DNA from: Cypionkella sp049896245
GTDB taxonomy: Bacteria; Pseudomonadota; Alphaproteobacteria; Rhodobacterales; Rhodobacteraceae
Assembly (NCBI RefSeq): GCF_049896245.1
Contig: NZ_JAFCTX010000015.1
Location: 1-64,000, forward strand
Length of the DNA: 64,000 nt
Direction: 5' to 3'
Shown here: positions 33,310 through 41,883 of the stretch, in pieces
How positions within the stretch are numbered: position 1 is the stretch's first letter
Layout of the letters: every line of letters starts with the position of its first letter
The notes under the pieces: model-generated
Database searches by the model: none
What the model saw: the letters and a program-made list of their open reading frames with translations, nothing else
What the model was told of the DNA's origin: nothing
Made by a program: the position numbers and the translations under genes

Positions 33310-34002
33310 TCACAACCCATGCAGCCAGCGCATCCGCTCGGCCAAATCCGGCGCGCCAAACGCCAGCGAGCCCATCACCACCGTCTCGGCCCCCGCGTCC
33401 CGCAACAGCGGCACCGTGGTATCCCTGATCCCGCCATCCGCCGCCAAAATCACCCGCCGACCCGAAGCTGCAATCAAAGCGCCCGCCTCACCCAACCGCG
33501 CCCCTGCTGTCGGGTCAAGCCCCTGCCCCTTCACCCCAATCGCGGTGCCCAACAGCGTCAGCATATCCAAGCGGCTGACCCACTCCGCCGCCCGAACCAC
33601 CGGCGTTTCCACCCGCAAAACCATCCCCGCTTTCAGCCCATGCGCGCCGATCCGCCGCAAACCATCGCCCGCATTGGCGTTCTCAACATGCAGCGAAATC
33701 AGATCGGCCCCGGCCTCGGCGAACTGGTCAATCTGCGAAAGCAGCACCGCATCATCCACCATCAGATGCACATGGATCGGGGTCGCAGTGCGTGCGCGCA
33801 GCCCCGCCACCAGATCGGGAAAGAACAGCAAAGCCGGGGCAAAATGCCCATCAGCCACGTCGATATGCAGAATATCGGCATGTGGCGTGATCCTCTCCAG
33901 ATCATCGGCGAGGCGGATCAAATTGGCCGACCACATCGAATATTCCGCCAGCAAGCGGTTGCGCGGCAGTGCCGAAATCCAGTCAAGTTGCGGGCGGGGC
34001 AT
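33310..34002 (-). CDS. Ribulose-phosphate 3-epimerase family protein, substrate unassigned
   Basis: The 230-residue TIM barrel of the RPE/AlsE family has metal ligands in ILHIDVADGHFAP (His, Asp), IHVHLMVDD (His) and the acid in ILAADGGIRD, and a phosphate loop VVMGSLAFG. Its N-terminus (AEYSMWSANLIRL) deviates from the usual PSILSADF, which suggests a substrate other than ribulose 5-phosphate. ATG at 34002 has GGAG at the right distance; TTG at 34008 would sit on the ribosome binding site. It overlaps the hydrolase gene upstream by 20 bases and is the last gene of the minus-strand sugar operon. Confidence 0.82.
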   Translation of the reverse strand: MPRPQLDWISALPRNRLLAEYSMWSANLIRLADDLERITPHADILHIDVADGHFAPALLFFPDLVAGLRARTATPIHVHLMVDDAVLLSQIDQFAEAGADLISLHVENANAGDGLRRIGAHGLKAGMVLRVETPVVRAAEWVSRLDMLTLLGTAIGVKGQGLDPTAGARLGEAGALIAASGRRVILAADGGIRDTTVPLLRDAGAETVVMGSLAFGAPDLAERMRWLHGL

Positions 34003-34801
34003 CGTCAATCTCCTTCAGAAATTTTGTCATCGCATCAGCAAGTGCCGCCAGATGCGCCACCTTATCCCGCGCCTTCGCAGGCAGTTCCACCAACCGCGCC
34101 TGCGGGATCAACGCGGCCAAAGCCTGCGCATGTTGCATCGGATGAACGGCATCCTGCGCACAGCCGCATACCAGCGCCGGAATACGCAAACCGCGTAAAT
34201 CCTCCGCCGTAATCCCCGGCCCATCGGCGGAAATCGTCGTCAGCAGCCGAGCGGTTTCCAGCTGCGGCCTGCGATTGAAAAAGCCTTTCAATGAGGCGAG
34301 GTTATCTGGTGCTTCAACCTCCAGCCGCCGCGCCGTCTCACCTTCCGCGAAGAACGCCCGCGCCTGATCCAGCGGCAACATCTCCAGCAACATCCCCACC
34401 TCGGCGTTCGGCGCCATATTCTGCGGCGCGTCATCGACCAGCCAAGCGGGCCGCACTAGTATCAGTGCGCGCACCAGATCGGGCCGCGTCACCGCCAGCC
34501 TTGTGGCAATCGCCGCGCCCATTGAGATGCCGCCCAAGACCACAGGCGCGCCAATCGCTTCAATCATCGCCGCCACATCGTCCGCGAAACAGGCGATGGA
34601 AACCGTATCGCCTAAGGGTGACATCCCATGCCCGCGACACTCCAGCCCCTGCCAGCGCTGTGATCCAAGCCCTTGCATCACCTCAGAAATCTGACCGGAG
34701 CCCCCGCACAGCCCATGCTGAAACACCAGCGCGGGGCCAGTCTCGCCATCGCGATACTCCGCCAGGTCCAAGCCATCGCGCAACAGGGCTGATATCTGCA
34801 T
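33983..34801 (-). CDS. Alpha/beta hydrolase (possible lactonase)
   Basis: The 272-residue alpha/beta hydrolase has the oxyanion segment LVFQHGLCGGSGQ, the nucleophile elbow GGISMGAA, an acid candidate in VCGCAQDAVHP and a histidine candidate near KVAHLAALADA. It overlaps the TIM-barrel gene upstream by one base (TGATG). Next to a Gfo/Idh dehydrogenase, lactone hydrolysis is a reasonable guess, but the fold serves many reactions. Confidence 0.75.
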   Translation of the reverse strand: MQISALLRDGLDLAEYRDGETGPALVFQHGLCGGSGQISEVMQGLGSQRWQGLECRGHGMSPLGDTVSIACFADDVAAMIEAIGAPVVLGGISMGAAIATRLAVTRPDLVRALILVRPAWLVDDAPQNMAPNAEVGMLLEMLPLDQARAFFAEGETARRLEVEAPDNLASLKGFFNRRPQLETARLLTTISADGPGITAEDLRGLRIPALVCGCAQDAVHPMQHAQALAALIPQARLVELPAKARDKVAHLAALADAMTKFLKEIDDAPPAT

Positions 34802-35628
34802 CACAGATCCGCCAACACGCGGCCAAGGTAGCCCGCCACGCCCGCCGCTTCCTCGGCCGCCAAGCCATGCGTCACCAAATCGCCGTCAAACCCCGCCGCG
34901 CGCAATCGCCCTAGGAAATGCGGAAAATCCACCACGCCCTTGCCCGCCGTGGCAAAGCCGCCCGAAGCATCGCGGTCCTTCGCATGCGCCATCAGGGTCC
35001 GATCCGCCAGCAAATCCACCGAACGGCTGAGCAAATCGCGTTGATCCGCCGGCGTCGCCACCTCAAACAGGTTCGCCGGGTCCAGCACAACCGCCAAAGC
35101 CGGGCTTTGCAGCGTATCCAGCAGCAACCGTGCCCGCGCCGCCGTATTGACCACATTCGCCAGTTCCGGCTCGATCCCCAGCTTGATCCCCAAAGGTTCG
35201 GCCAAAGCGCAAGCCTTGTCCATTTCCACCATCAGATCGCTCCAAGCCTCTGACGAACCATTGTCATGATGATGCCGCCATTGATCCTCGGCATCCCGCG
35301 TACCCGTACACAGCGTCACCATCGCCGTCCCCATCGCCGCCGCATTGCGCAACAAAACCTCCAGCCGCGCCAAACCCTTAGCCCGCACCGCAGGATCAGG
35401 ATGGATCATGTTATACGTCCCCGACACCGCTGCAATCGCCACGCCCGAGGCCTTCCGCGCCGCCGAAACCGCCGCCACATCCTGCGCGCTCAAAGCATCC
35501 GGCATCGCCGACAACCCCGAGCAGGCCATATTATATTGCACGCAAGCAAACCCCGCAGCCTTCGACGCAGCCAGCACCGTTCCCGGATCACTGCCCGCAA
35601 AGGTTTTGGCGAAAATACCCAACCGCAT
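34801..35628 (-). CDS. Xylose isomerase-like TIM-barrel protein (sugar phosphate isomerase/epimerase)
   Basis: The 275-residue AP-endonuclease-2-like barrel starts MRLGIFAKTFAGSDPG. Metal ligands are likely in IKLGIEPELANV (Glu), VVLDPANLFE (Asp), LMAHAKDRD (His) and the distal GFDGDLVTHG. Overlaps of one base with both the dehydrogenase gene before it and the hydrolase gene after it (TGATG) show tight coupling. The family includes epimerases, isomerases and the 3-oxo-isoapionate decarboxylase OiaC, so function is open. Confidence 0.78.
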   Translation of the reverse strand: MRLGIFAKTFAGSDPGTVLAASKAAGFACVQYNMACSGLSAMPDALSAQDVAAVSAARKASGVAIAAVSGTYNMIHPDPAVRAKGLARLEVLLRNAAAMGTAMVTLCTGTRDAEDQWRHHHDNGSSEAWSDLMVEMDKACALAEPLGIKLGIEPELANVVNTAARARLLLDTLQSPALAVVLDPANLFEVATPADQRDLLSRSVDLLADRTLMAHAKDRDASGGFATAGKGVVDFPHFLGRLRAAGFDGDLVTHGLAAEEAAGVAGYLGRVLADL

Positions 35629-36704
35629 CAAAGCGCCCCCGCCACATCCGCCAGCTTCACCGGACGCCCCTCACGCGCCGATTGCGCAATCGCCACCATG
35701 GCGCGGACCGAGGCAATGCCGTCCTCAATATCGGCTCCCGATTGCGGCACCCCGTTCAGAATGGTGTCGGCAAAGCCCTCCATCTGGCGGCGGTAGAAAT
35801 GCCCATCCGCGCCCAGCATCCGGTGCGTTGCACCATCGGATTCCTTGAAAATATCCACCTCTGACGACTTATAATACCACGGATTATAGGTTTTGCCGAT
35901 CACCGAGCCCTGCGCGCCGTAGATCTGGAACCCCTCGTGCCAATCCATCCGCACCGCCACCGTCAGGTCAAGATGCCCCAGCACGCCGCTGGCAAATTCG
36001 ACATCGACAAACCAGCAACGCATCCCCGCCCGGTTGAGCAACCGCGCATCCACCGCGACGATCTCGCCCGCAAAATAGCGCGCCGTATCAACCAGATGGC
36101 TGCCATGCGCCAGCATGTAGTAACGGTCCAGATCGGCCTTCGGGTTCTCGGCGGGCTTTCTCGCGTTCTTCGAGGTGACAATCAGCGGCTGCACCGCATC
36201 GGTCATTGCATAGCGATGCGTGTTGTCGCAATACCACGCCTTCAGGGCCACCAACTGCCCCATTTCACCATCAATAAAGCCCTTCGCCGCCTGCAATCCG
36301 GCGTCATAGCGCTTCATATGGCCGACTTGCAGCGTAAGCCCAGACGCCGCCACGGCGCTCCGTAAACTCTCGGCTGCCTCAATACTCACAGCCAAAGGTT
36401 TTTCGCAGAGCACATGCTTGCCCGCCTGCAACGCCATCAACGCCGCTGGCACATGGAACGCATCCGAGGTGGCAATCACCACCGCCTCTAACGCCGGGTC
36501 GGCCAGCATTCGGGCATAGTCACTATAGCTCTGCCGCGGCGCATGGGTCGCCGCCATCCTGTCCCGCAAATCATCCGCAACATCGCAAATCGCATAAAGC
36601 TCGGCATTGCGCGCCTTGGTGCAGCTTTCAAAATGCGCGGCCTGCGCAATCGGGCCGCAGCCCAGCACACCCACCCGCAGCAATCGTTCCTGTTTCACGG
36701 GCAT
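35628..36704 (-). CDS. Gfo/Idh/MocA family sugar dehydrogenase
   Basis: The 358-residue oxidoreductase has the NAD motif RVGVLGCGPIAQAAHF, the family motif HVLCEKPLAV, LQVGHMKRYDAG and the catalytic-type histidine in AHGSHLVDTARYFAG. It follows the PfkB kinase gene by 19 bases, with GAAGGGA upstream. Its likely job is NAD(P)-linked oxidation of a sugar or inositol-like ring, with the hydrolase and TIM-barrel proteins acting afterwards. It is only distantly like the ApsD-type protein at 5100-6119. Confidence 0.83.
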   Translation of the reverse strand: MPVKQERLLRVGVLGCGPIAQAAHFESCTKARNAELYAICDVADDLRDRMAATHAPRQSYSDYARMLADPALEAVVIATSDAFHVPAALMALQAGKHVLCEKPLAVSIEAAESLRSAVAASGLTLQVGHMKRYDAGLQAAKGFIDGEMGQLVALKAWYCDNTHRYAMTDAVQPLIVTSKNARKPAENPKADLDRYYMLAHGSHLVDTARYFAGEIVAVDARLLNRAGMRCWFVDVEFASGVLGHLDLTVAVRMDWHEGFQIYGAQGSVIGKTYNPWYYKSSEVDIFKESDGATHRMLGADGHFYRRQMEGFADTILNGVPQSGADIEDGIASVRAMVAIAQSAREGRPVKLADVAGAL

Positions 36705-36723
36705 CGCTTATCCCTTCACACCG

Positions 36724-37686
36724 TCAATTCATGCCGTCAATTTCGGCCAAGGAAGAATTTCCCTCCATCGGCCCCAGCTTTTGCACCGCCAAAGCCCCCG
36801 CCGCATTCGCCCGCGCCAGCGCCTTGGCCAAAGGTTGTCCCGCCGCCAACAACGTCACCAGAGTCGCACAAAAACAATCGCCCGCCCCGGTGGGGTCCAC
36901 AACCGTCACAGAATGCGCGGACAAAGCCACCGTGCCGCTGGCATCGCGGCCGATACAGCCCTGATCGCCGCGCTTCAACACCACGACCTCCGCCGCCCCC
37001 GAAAGCAAACGCCCCGACCAAGTGTCAAAATCCTGCCCCGGATACAGCACCTCGGCATCCGCATCCGATGGCAGGACATAAGCAGCCATCGCAATGATCA
37101 ACCGCAAGGCTTCGATATACCCAGCATCAGAGATCAACTCGCCCCGGATGTTCGGATCAATCGAGATCGCAACCCCTTGATTTGCCAATTTTTCGCACAA
37201 TGCCAGCCCCACCGCCCGCATCGCCGCATCGCCAAGCATGGAACCCGAAATATGCAGCACCCAAATCCCCGCTGCCAGAAACCCCGTCGCAATTTCCTCC
37301 AGCGCGGGCAGCCGCGCCGCCGCCGAATGGGCGATGTTGAACACGAAATCCCGGCTACCATCGGAATTATAGCTGACAAAGGCAGACCCCGTAGGCACCC
37401 CCGGCACCACCCGGATCAACCCTCGATCAACGCCATCTGCCACCAGCCGATCCAAGATCACCGACCCAAACGCATCATCCCCGACAGCCCCGGCAAACAG
37501 CGCCCGCCCACCAAAGCTCGCCGCCACCCGCGCCGCCTGATCAATGAAAATCCCCGGCGCACCCGAGGGAAACGGCCCGACATAAGGCGCGGACACCAAG
37601 TTGCGACCATCTTTTTCAGCGCAGACAAACTCCACCAACAACTCGCCGATGGACCCGATCACCACGGGCCGTCGCACGGGGCCCAT
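36724..37686 (-). CDS. PfkB family carbohydrate kinase
   Basis: The 320-residue ribokinase-fold protein has the N-terminal substrate motif VVIGSIGELLVEF, GGRALFAGAVGDDAFG and the C-terminal anion-hole/catalytic motif VVDPTGAGDCFCATLV, with the catalytic Asp in GAGD. It starts 3 bases after the ATPase gene stop. PfkB kinases of this context phosphorylate 2-keto-sugar acids, tagatose, fructose or sulfofructose. The substrate here is not evident. Confidence 0.85.
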   Translation of the reverse strand: MGPVRRPVVIGSIGELLVEFVCAEKDGRNLVSAPYVGPFPSGAPGIFIDQAARVAASFGGRALFAGAVGDDAFGSVILDRLVADGVDRGLIRVVPGVPTGSAFVSYNSDGSRDFVFNIAHSAAARLPALEEIATGFLAAGIWVLHISGSMLGDAAMRAVGLALCEKLANQGVAISIDPNIRGELISDAGYIEALRLIIAMAAYVLPSDADAEVLYPGQDFDTWSGRLLSGAAEVVVLKRGDQGCIGRDASGTVALSAHSVTVVDPTGAGDCFCATLVTLLAAGQPLAKALARANAAGALAVQKLGPMEGNSSLAEIDGMN

Positions 37687-37689
37687 AAC

Positions 37690-38463
37690 TTAGCCACCAA
37701 CCATCAGCTTGACGACCTCATCATGCGTGGTCTCGGAAATCTTGCGCTCTCCGGCCTGCACGCCGCGCCGCAGCACCACGATCCGATCCGCCACCGCGAA
37801 GATGTCCTGCATATTATGCGAGATGAAAATCACCCCGCGCCCTTGTGCCTTCAACTGGTGTATCAGTTGGATCACCTTGCGCTGTTCCGGCACGCCCAAA
37901 GCCGCCGTCGGCTCGTCCATGATCAGGATTTGCGCGTTCCAATACACCGCGCGGCCAATCGCCACCGCCTGCCGCTGCCCACCGGAGAAATTGGAAACCG
38001 GAGCGTCCAGACGCGATACATGGAAGTCCAGCAAAGCCATCGTCGATTTCGCCGCCTCAGCCATCTTGGCGCGATCCAGCACTGGCAAGACGCCAAACGC
38101 GCGGCGCATCGGCTCGCGGCCCAGAAAGATATTCGCGCCGATTGTCAGGTTATCAGCCAGAGCCAAATCCTGATAAATCGTCTCAATCCCGATATCGCGC
38201 GCCTCTTGCGGCGAGGCAAAACTGACAGGCTTGCCCTTTAGCAAAATCTCGCCCGATGAGGGCTGATACACCCCCGAAATCGCCTTGATCAGCGTGGTTT
38301 TCCCCGCGCCATTGTCGCCAGCTAAAGCCACAACTTCGCCCGCCCGCACCATCATCGTCAGATCATTCAACGCCTGCACTGGGCCGAAATTCTTCGACAG
38401 GTTGCGCACTTCCAGCAGCGGCTCGCCAATTTTGGTTTGCCCGATTGGGGTCATCTCACTCAC
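37690..38463 (-). CDS. Sugar ABC transporter ATP-binding protein (FrcA-like, single ABC domain)
   Basis: The 257-residue ATPase has Walker A GDNGAGKTT, Q-loop IYQDLAL, signature FSGGQRQAVAIGRAVYW and Walker B ILIMDEPTAALGV. It has only one ABC domain, as in the fructose transporter FrcA, and so acts as a homodimer. A GTG start at 38463 has GGGAGG at good spacing and overlaps the permease stop; the ATG at 38454 is too far from it. It pairs with the permease at 38456 and the binding protein at 39639. Confidence 0.86.
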   Translation of the reverse strand: MSEMTPIGQTKIGEPLLEVRNLSKNFGPVQALNDLTMMVRAGEVVALAGDNGAGKTTLIKAISGVYQPSSGEILLKGKPVSFASPQEARDIGIETIYQDLALADNLTIGANIFLGREPMRRAFGVLPVLDRAKMAEAAKSTMALLDFHVSRLDAPVSNFSGGQRQAVAIGRAVYWNAQILIMDEPTAALGVPEQRKVIQLIHQLKAQGRGVIFISHNMQDIFAVADRIVVLRRGVQAGERKISETTHDEVVKLMVGG

Positions 38464-39508
38464 TTTGCCGCCCTCCCGAGAACCGCCGTTGCGCTTGGTC
38501 AATCAGCACCGAAATGATGATCACCACGCCAACCGAAATAAACTGCCAGAATGGGGCCACATTGATGAAGACCAGCCCATATTGAATAACCGCGATCACG
38601 AACGCCCCGGCAACCGTGCCCAAAATCGTGCCCGATCCGCCAAACAAACTTGCGCCGCCGATCACCACAGCCGCCACCGAATCCAGCAGCAACGGTTCGC
38701 CCGCCTGCGCAGCCCCCGCGCTAAACCGCGCCGCGTAAAGCACCCCCGCCAGCCCCGCGCACACCCCCGACAGGATATAAAGCCGTAGCAAATGCCATTT
38801 GATGTTGATACCCGCCCGTCTAGCTGCCTGCGCATTGGCCCCAATCGCATAATTATGCTGGCCAAACCGCGTCTGTCCCAGCAGGTAATGCATCAGCAGC
38901 ACGAACACCGCCGTCACCAGAATGATATAGGGCACGCCGTAAATCTTGCCGTTGCCCAAGGCGGAAAACACCTCGTTCTTCACCGGAACCGTGGTGCCAC
39001 CTGCGAGCAAAAACGCCACGCCGCGCGCCACGCCGAACATGCCAAGCGTGCCGATAAACGGCGGCACTTTCAGCAAAGCCACCAGCAAACCGTTGATAAA
39101 GCCGGGAATGGCCGAGATTGCCACCGCCACCAAAGACCCCAGCAACACCGCGGGCCAGAACCCCAAACCCGGCGTCAGCCAGTTGATCACATGCGCAGCC
39201 ACCACCGCCGCCAGCCCCATGATAAAGCCCATCGACAGATCAATCCCGCCCGAGATGATCACAAAGGTCTGCCCGGTCGCCAGCAACAACGGTGCCACCG
39301 CGAACACCGCAATTGACTGGATGTTGAACGGGTTGAACAGGAAGGTGCCGCCAAAATCCAGACGCGACCACAGCTCAAAGCCCAAAATCAGAAAGGCCAG
39401 AAACAGCCAGGCCCGCAGATCGGCGACGCGCTGCAACAGGGTGCGCGCCTTATCGGCATGATCGGCTTGCGGGGCGACATGCGGTGCCGCAACAGGGGGG
39501 GATGTCAT
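38456..39508 (-). CDS. Sugar ABC transporter permease (RbsC/FrcC-like)
   Basis: The 350-residue polytopic permease of the BPD_transp_2 family has a long cytoplasmic N-terminus of about 30 residues. Segments such as LLATGQTFVIISGGIDLSMGFIMGLAA, INGLLVALLKVPPFIGTLGMFGVARG, YAIGANAQAARRAGINI and AAVVIGGASLFGGSGTILGTVAGAF are typical. It overlaps the ATPase gene by 8 bases. Confidence 0.88.
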   Translation of the reverse strand: MTSPPVAAPHVAPQADHADKARTLLQRVADLRAWLFLAFLILGFELWSRLDFGGTFLFNPFNIQSIAVFAVAPLLLATGQTFVIISGGIDLSMGFIMGLAAVVAAHVINWLTPGLGFWPAVLLGSLVAVAISAIPGFINGLLVALLKVPPFIGTLGMFGVARGVAFLLAGGTTVPVKNEVFSALGNGKIYGVPYIILVTAVFVLLMHYLLGQTRFGQHNYAIGANAQAARRAGINIKWHLLRLYILSGVCAGLAGVLYAARFSAGAAQAGEPLLLDSVAAVVIGGASLFGGSGTILGTVAGAFVIAVIQYGLVFINVAPFWQFISVGVVIIISVLIDQAQRRFSGGRQSE

Positions 39509-39609
39509 GTGAAATTCCTAAACTTGGGCAGGCCTAAAGCGGCCCGCGCAAAAACCAAGTCACCCAGCTTGAGAGGCCGTTTTGTGTCGGTAAACTTGGG
39601 CCGGTAAAT

Positions 39610-39630
39610 GGGGGAGGTCTGCCCTCCCCC
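39610..39630 (-). other. Stem-loop between binding-protein and permease genes
   Basis: GGGGGAGG (39610-39617) pairs with CCTCCCCC (39623-39630). It lies just downstream of the binding-protein stop on the minus strand, with no T run, so it more likely stabilises or attenuates the transcript than fully terminates it. Confidence 0.55.
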
Positions 39631-39638
39631 AAAATCGC

Positions 39639-40622
39639 TCACTCAGAGTAGATGTATTTCGCCACTTCCGGGTCGTCGATGTTCGACTTGTCCATGATGG
39701 TGAAACCAGTGCCAATGCTGACCGGGATCGAGTGGCCGGTCAGATGGGCATAGGCCGCAACCACGCCGAAATAGCCGATCTCTGCCGGATGCTGCGCGAT
39801 GGCCACATCGACCAGACCCGACTTGATGTTGTCCACGATGGACCCCGGCGCATCAAACGCCACAACCTTGATATTGCCGGTCTGCCCGGCTTGCTGCACG
39901 CCAGTGCCTGCGCCCAAAGCCGAGAACAGGTTGGCCCCGAACACGCCTTTCAGATCAGCGTCCCGCGCAAACACGCCCTGCAACTGTGACGCGGCCTTGT
40001 TGGCGTCATTGTCGTTGAACTGGGTTTCCAGCACGGTGACTTTCGGGAAATTCTCGGCCATTTCGGCCTTGAAGCCTTCTTCACGCTGGTCGGTGGTGGA
40101 AATCCCCGGCTTGACGTTGGACACGAACACTTTGCCCTCGCCACCAATCGCCGCCGCCAAAGCCCGCGCGGCCATCCGCCCCCCCAACACGTTGTCCGAA
40201 GCGATGTAAGACAGCGGGAAATCGCCATCGCCCGCCCCGGTCTGATAGACGCCAGTGCCGATGAACGTATCGACGGTGATCACCGGAATACCCGCGTCAT
40301 TGGCCTTTTTCAGCGGCTCAATCAGCTGCACCTTGTCGGTCGGCGCGATCAGGATCGCATCGGGCGCGCGGGCGATCACCGCGTCCAGCACCGGAACCTG
40401 CGTCACCGGGTTGAAGTCAGGGGCGCCTTGGAACACCAGCTCGACGCCCAAAGCATCGGCTGCGGCCTGCGCGCCCTTTTGCATGGTGATGTAGAACGCA
40501 TCGGTGGTCAGACCCGGCACAAGCGCGATGGTGTATTTCTTATCCTCTGCAACCGCTGTGCTGGCGATCGAGAAAGTCAGCGCGAATGCCGAAGCAGCGC
40601 CCAGAAAACTACGACGTTTCAT
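39639..40622 (-). CDS. Periplasmic sugar-binding protein (type I, ribose class)
   Basis: The 327-residue protein has a signal peptide starting MKRRSFLGAASAFALTF and cleaved near AVAEDKKY. The double arginine could suit Tat export, but Sec is equally possible. Type I features are IALVPGLTTDAFYITMQKGAQAAADALGV, DAILIAPTDKVQLIEPLKKANDAGIPVITVDTFIG and VVAFDAPGSIVDNIKSGLVDVAIAQHPAEIGYFG. GGGAGGAA precedes the ATG. It is the first transporter gene of the minus-strand operon, downstream of the SorC gene, with CTGCAAG at 40757-40763 as a possible SorC site. Ligand unknown. Confidence 0.88.
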   Translation of the reverse strand: MKRRSFLGAASAFALTFSIASTAVAEDKKYTIALVPGLTTDAFYITMQKGAQAAADALGVELVFQGAPDFNPVTQVPVLDAVIARAPDAILIAPTDKVQLIEPLKKANDAGIPVITVDTFIGTGVYQTGAGDGDFPLSYIASDNVLGGRMAARALAAAIGGEGKVFVSNVKPGISTTDQREEGFKAEMAENFPKVTVLETQFNDNDANKAASQLQGVFARDADLKGVFGANLFSALGAGTGVQQAGQTGNIKVVAFDAPGSIVDNIKSGLVDVAIAQHPAEIGYFGVVAAYAHLTGHSIPVSIGTGFTIMDKSNIDDPEVAKYIYSE

Positions 40623-40809
40623 TCATATTCCTCCCTGAATATCCGCCGGGCCACCTCCTCAAGTGGCAGGGCAGTTGGCTGTTTCACGCAACACGAGCGC
40701 CGCCAATGCCCCGGATAACACGTCGTTCATCCGGCTTCGTCAAGAGAAATATTTTGCTGCAAGTATTTTCTTCAATGTGCCGACCGCAGAAAGACCCCGA
40801 ATCGCGGCC

Positions 40810-41718
40810 CTAATCCCGCCGCGCCAAAGCATCCAGAACCGCCTCAGCCGTGCGCGTATCGGTAAGCAAGCCCGAGATCAGCCCCGCCCGTGCAGCCCCT
40901 ATGATCGAAGGCACTTTCGCCTCGCCCACTGCGACGCCAATCACCAACGGCGTGCGGCGCAACTGCGCGCAAGACACCGCGATCATCGCGCCCTCGCCGC
41001 GCCATTGCACGATCTGGCCCTGCGCATCGAAATAATGCCGCACCACATCGCCCGCCGCTTCCGCCAAATCCGGGTCCGCCGCCCCCGCAGCACCCTGCAC
41101 CGGACGATCCAAGCCATAGGGCAGACCTACGCCAACCACCGCGACGTCAATGCGATCCCACAGTGCCACCGAAGCTTCAACCGCAGGTTCCGCCAGAAAG
41201 AAATCCAACGCCTCGGGGGCGGGCAGATACGGCGCATGGATGAAATGCGGCACCCCGCCAGTCACCTCTGCCGCCCGGCGCGAAAACTCATTGCTCTGGA
41301 AATGCTGGGCATGCTGGCTCATCCCGCCGGTTGAGGGCACCACGCTAACCCCCGGCAAACTGGGCAACCCACCGTCGATGATCGCCGACACCGTCCGCCC
41401 CCAGCCCACCATCAGGACCGAGCCTTGCCCCAGCCCCTGCGCCCCCACCATCCGCGACAATGGCCCGGCCAAGGCCTGCACACCCGCCGCAACCGGCGCG
41501 TCCACCGCCACCACCGCCTTTAACCCCAAGCGTTCCGCCAGCATCCCGCCCAAAGCATCCGGCGCGTGGATATCCCGCACCTCAATGCGCACGATTCCCT
41601 CGGCGCGTGCCCGTTGCAACAGACGCGAGATCGTGGCCGTCGACAGCCCCAACTGCTTGGCGATCTGTACTTGGCTCAGATCGCCCTCGTAATGCAGCTT
41701 GGCGACGGTGTGCAGCAT
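40810..41718 (-). CDS. SorC family transcriptional regulator
   Basis: The 302-residue SorC protein has the helix-turn-helix KLHYEGDLSQVQIAKQLGLSTATISRLLQRARAEGIVRIEV and the effector domain with LMVGWGRTVSAIIDGG, VVPSTGGMSQ, VVGVGLPYG and GLISGLLTDTRTAEAVLDAL. The ATG at 41718 leaves an unusually short N-terminus, with the helix-turn-helix starting almost at once. The frame is open upstream (…VIGENRAMLHTV), and CTG at 41760 is preceded by AAAGGA, so a non-standard start is possible. It is divergent from the aldolase gene and probably controls both directions. Confidence 0.85.
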   Translation of the reverse strand: MLHTVAKLHYEGDLSQVQIAKQLGLSTATISRLLQRARAEGIVRIEVRDIHAPDALGGMLAERLGLKAVVAVDAPVAAGVQALAGPLSRMVGAQGLGQGSVLMVGWGRTVSAIIDGGLPSLPGVSVVPSTGGMSQHAQHFQSNEFSRRAAEVTGGVPHFIHAPYLPAPEALDFFLAEPAVEASVALWDRIDVAVVGVGLPYGLDRPVQGAAGAADPDLAEAAGDVVRHYFDAQGQIVQWRGEGAMIAVSCAQLRRTPLVIGVAVGEAKVPSIIGAARAGLISGLLTDTRTAEAVLDALARRD

Positions 41719-41761
41719 GGCTCGGTTTTCACCGATGACGGCTCCGCTGGAAATTGACAGG

Positions 41762-41780
41762 TTGCAATTCCTTTCTGCAA
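41762..41780. promoter_or_regulatory. Possible SorC operator in divergent promoter
   Basis: TTGCA (41762-41766) and TGCAA (41776-41780) form a spaced inverted repeat between the sorC and aldolase genes. The right arm extends to CTGCAAG, which also occurs at 40757-40763 upstream of the binding-protein gene. Short motif, so weak evidence. Confidence 0.3.
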
Positions 41781-41883
41781 GGTGTTACACGTTTCGCAGA
41801 TCAAACTTATCCCGCAATATCCGCGTTCAGGCAACTGGCATCTTCGTCCCCCCTGCGCCGCGCCACATATCTGGAGACTTCCG

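Noticed and set aside
36607..38241. Plus-strand reading frame of 544 codons opposite the PfkB and ATPase genes
   Set aside because: Arginine/histidine/proline-rich shadow of two clear minus-strand genes; no motif and no ribosome binding site.
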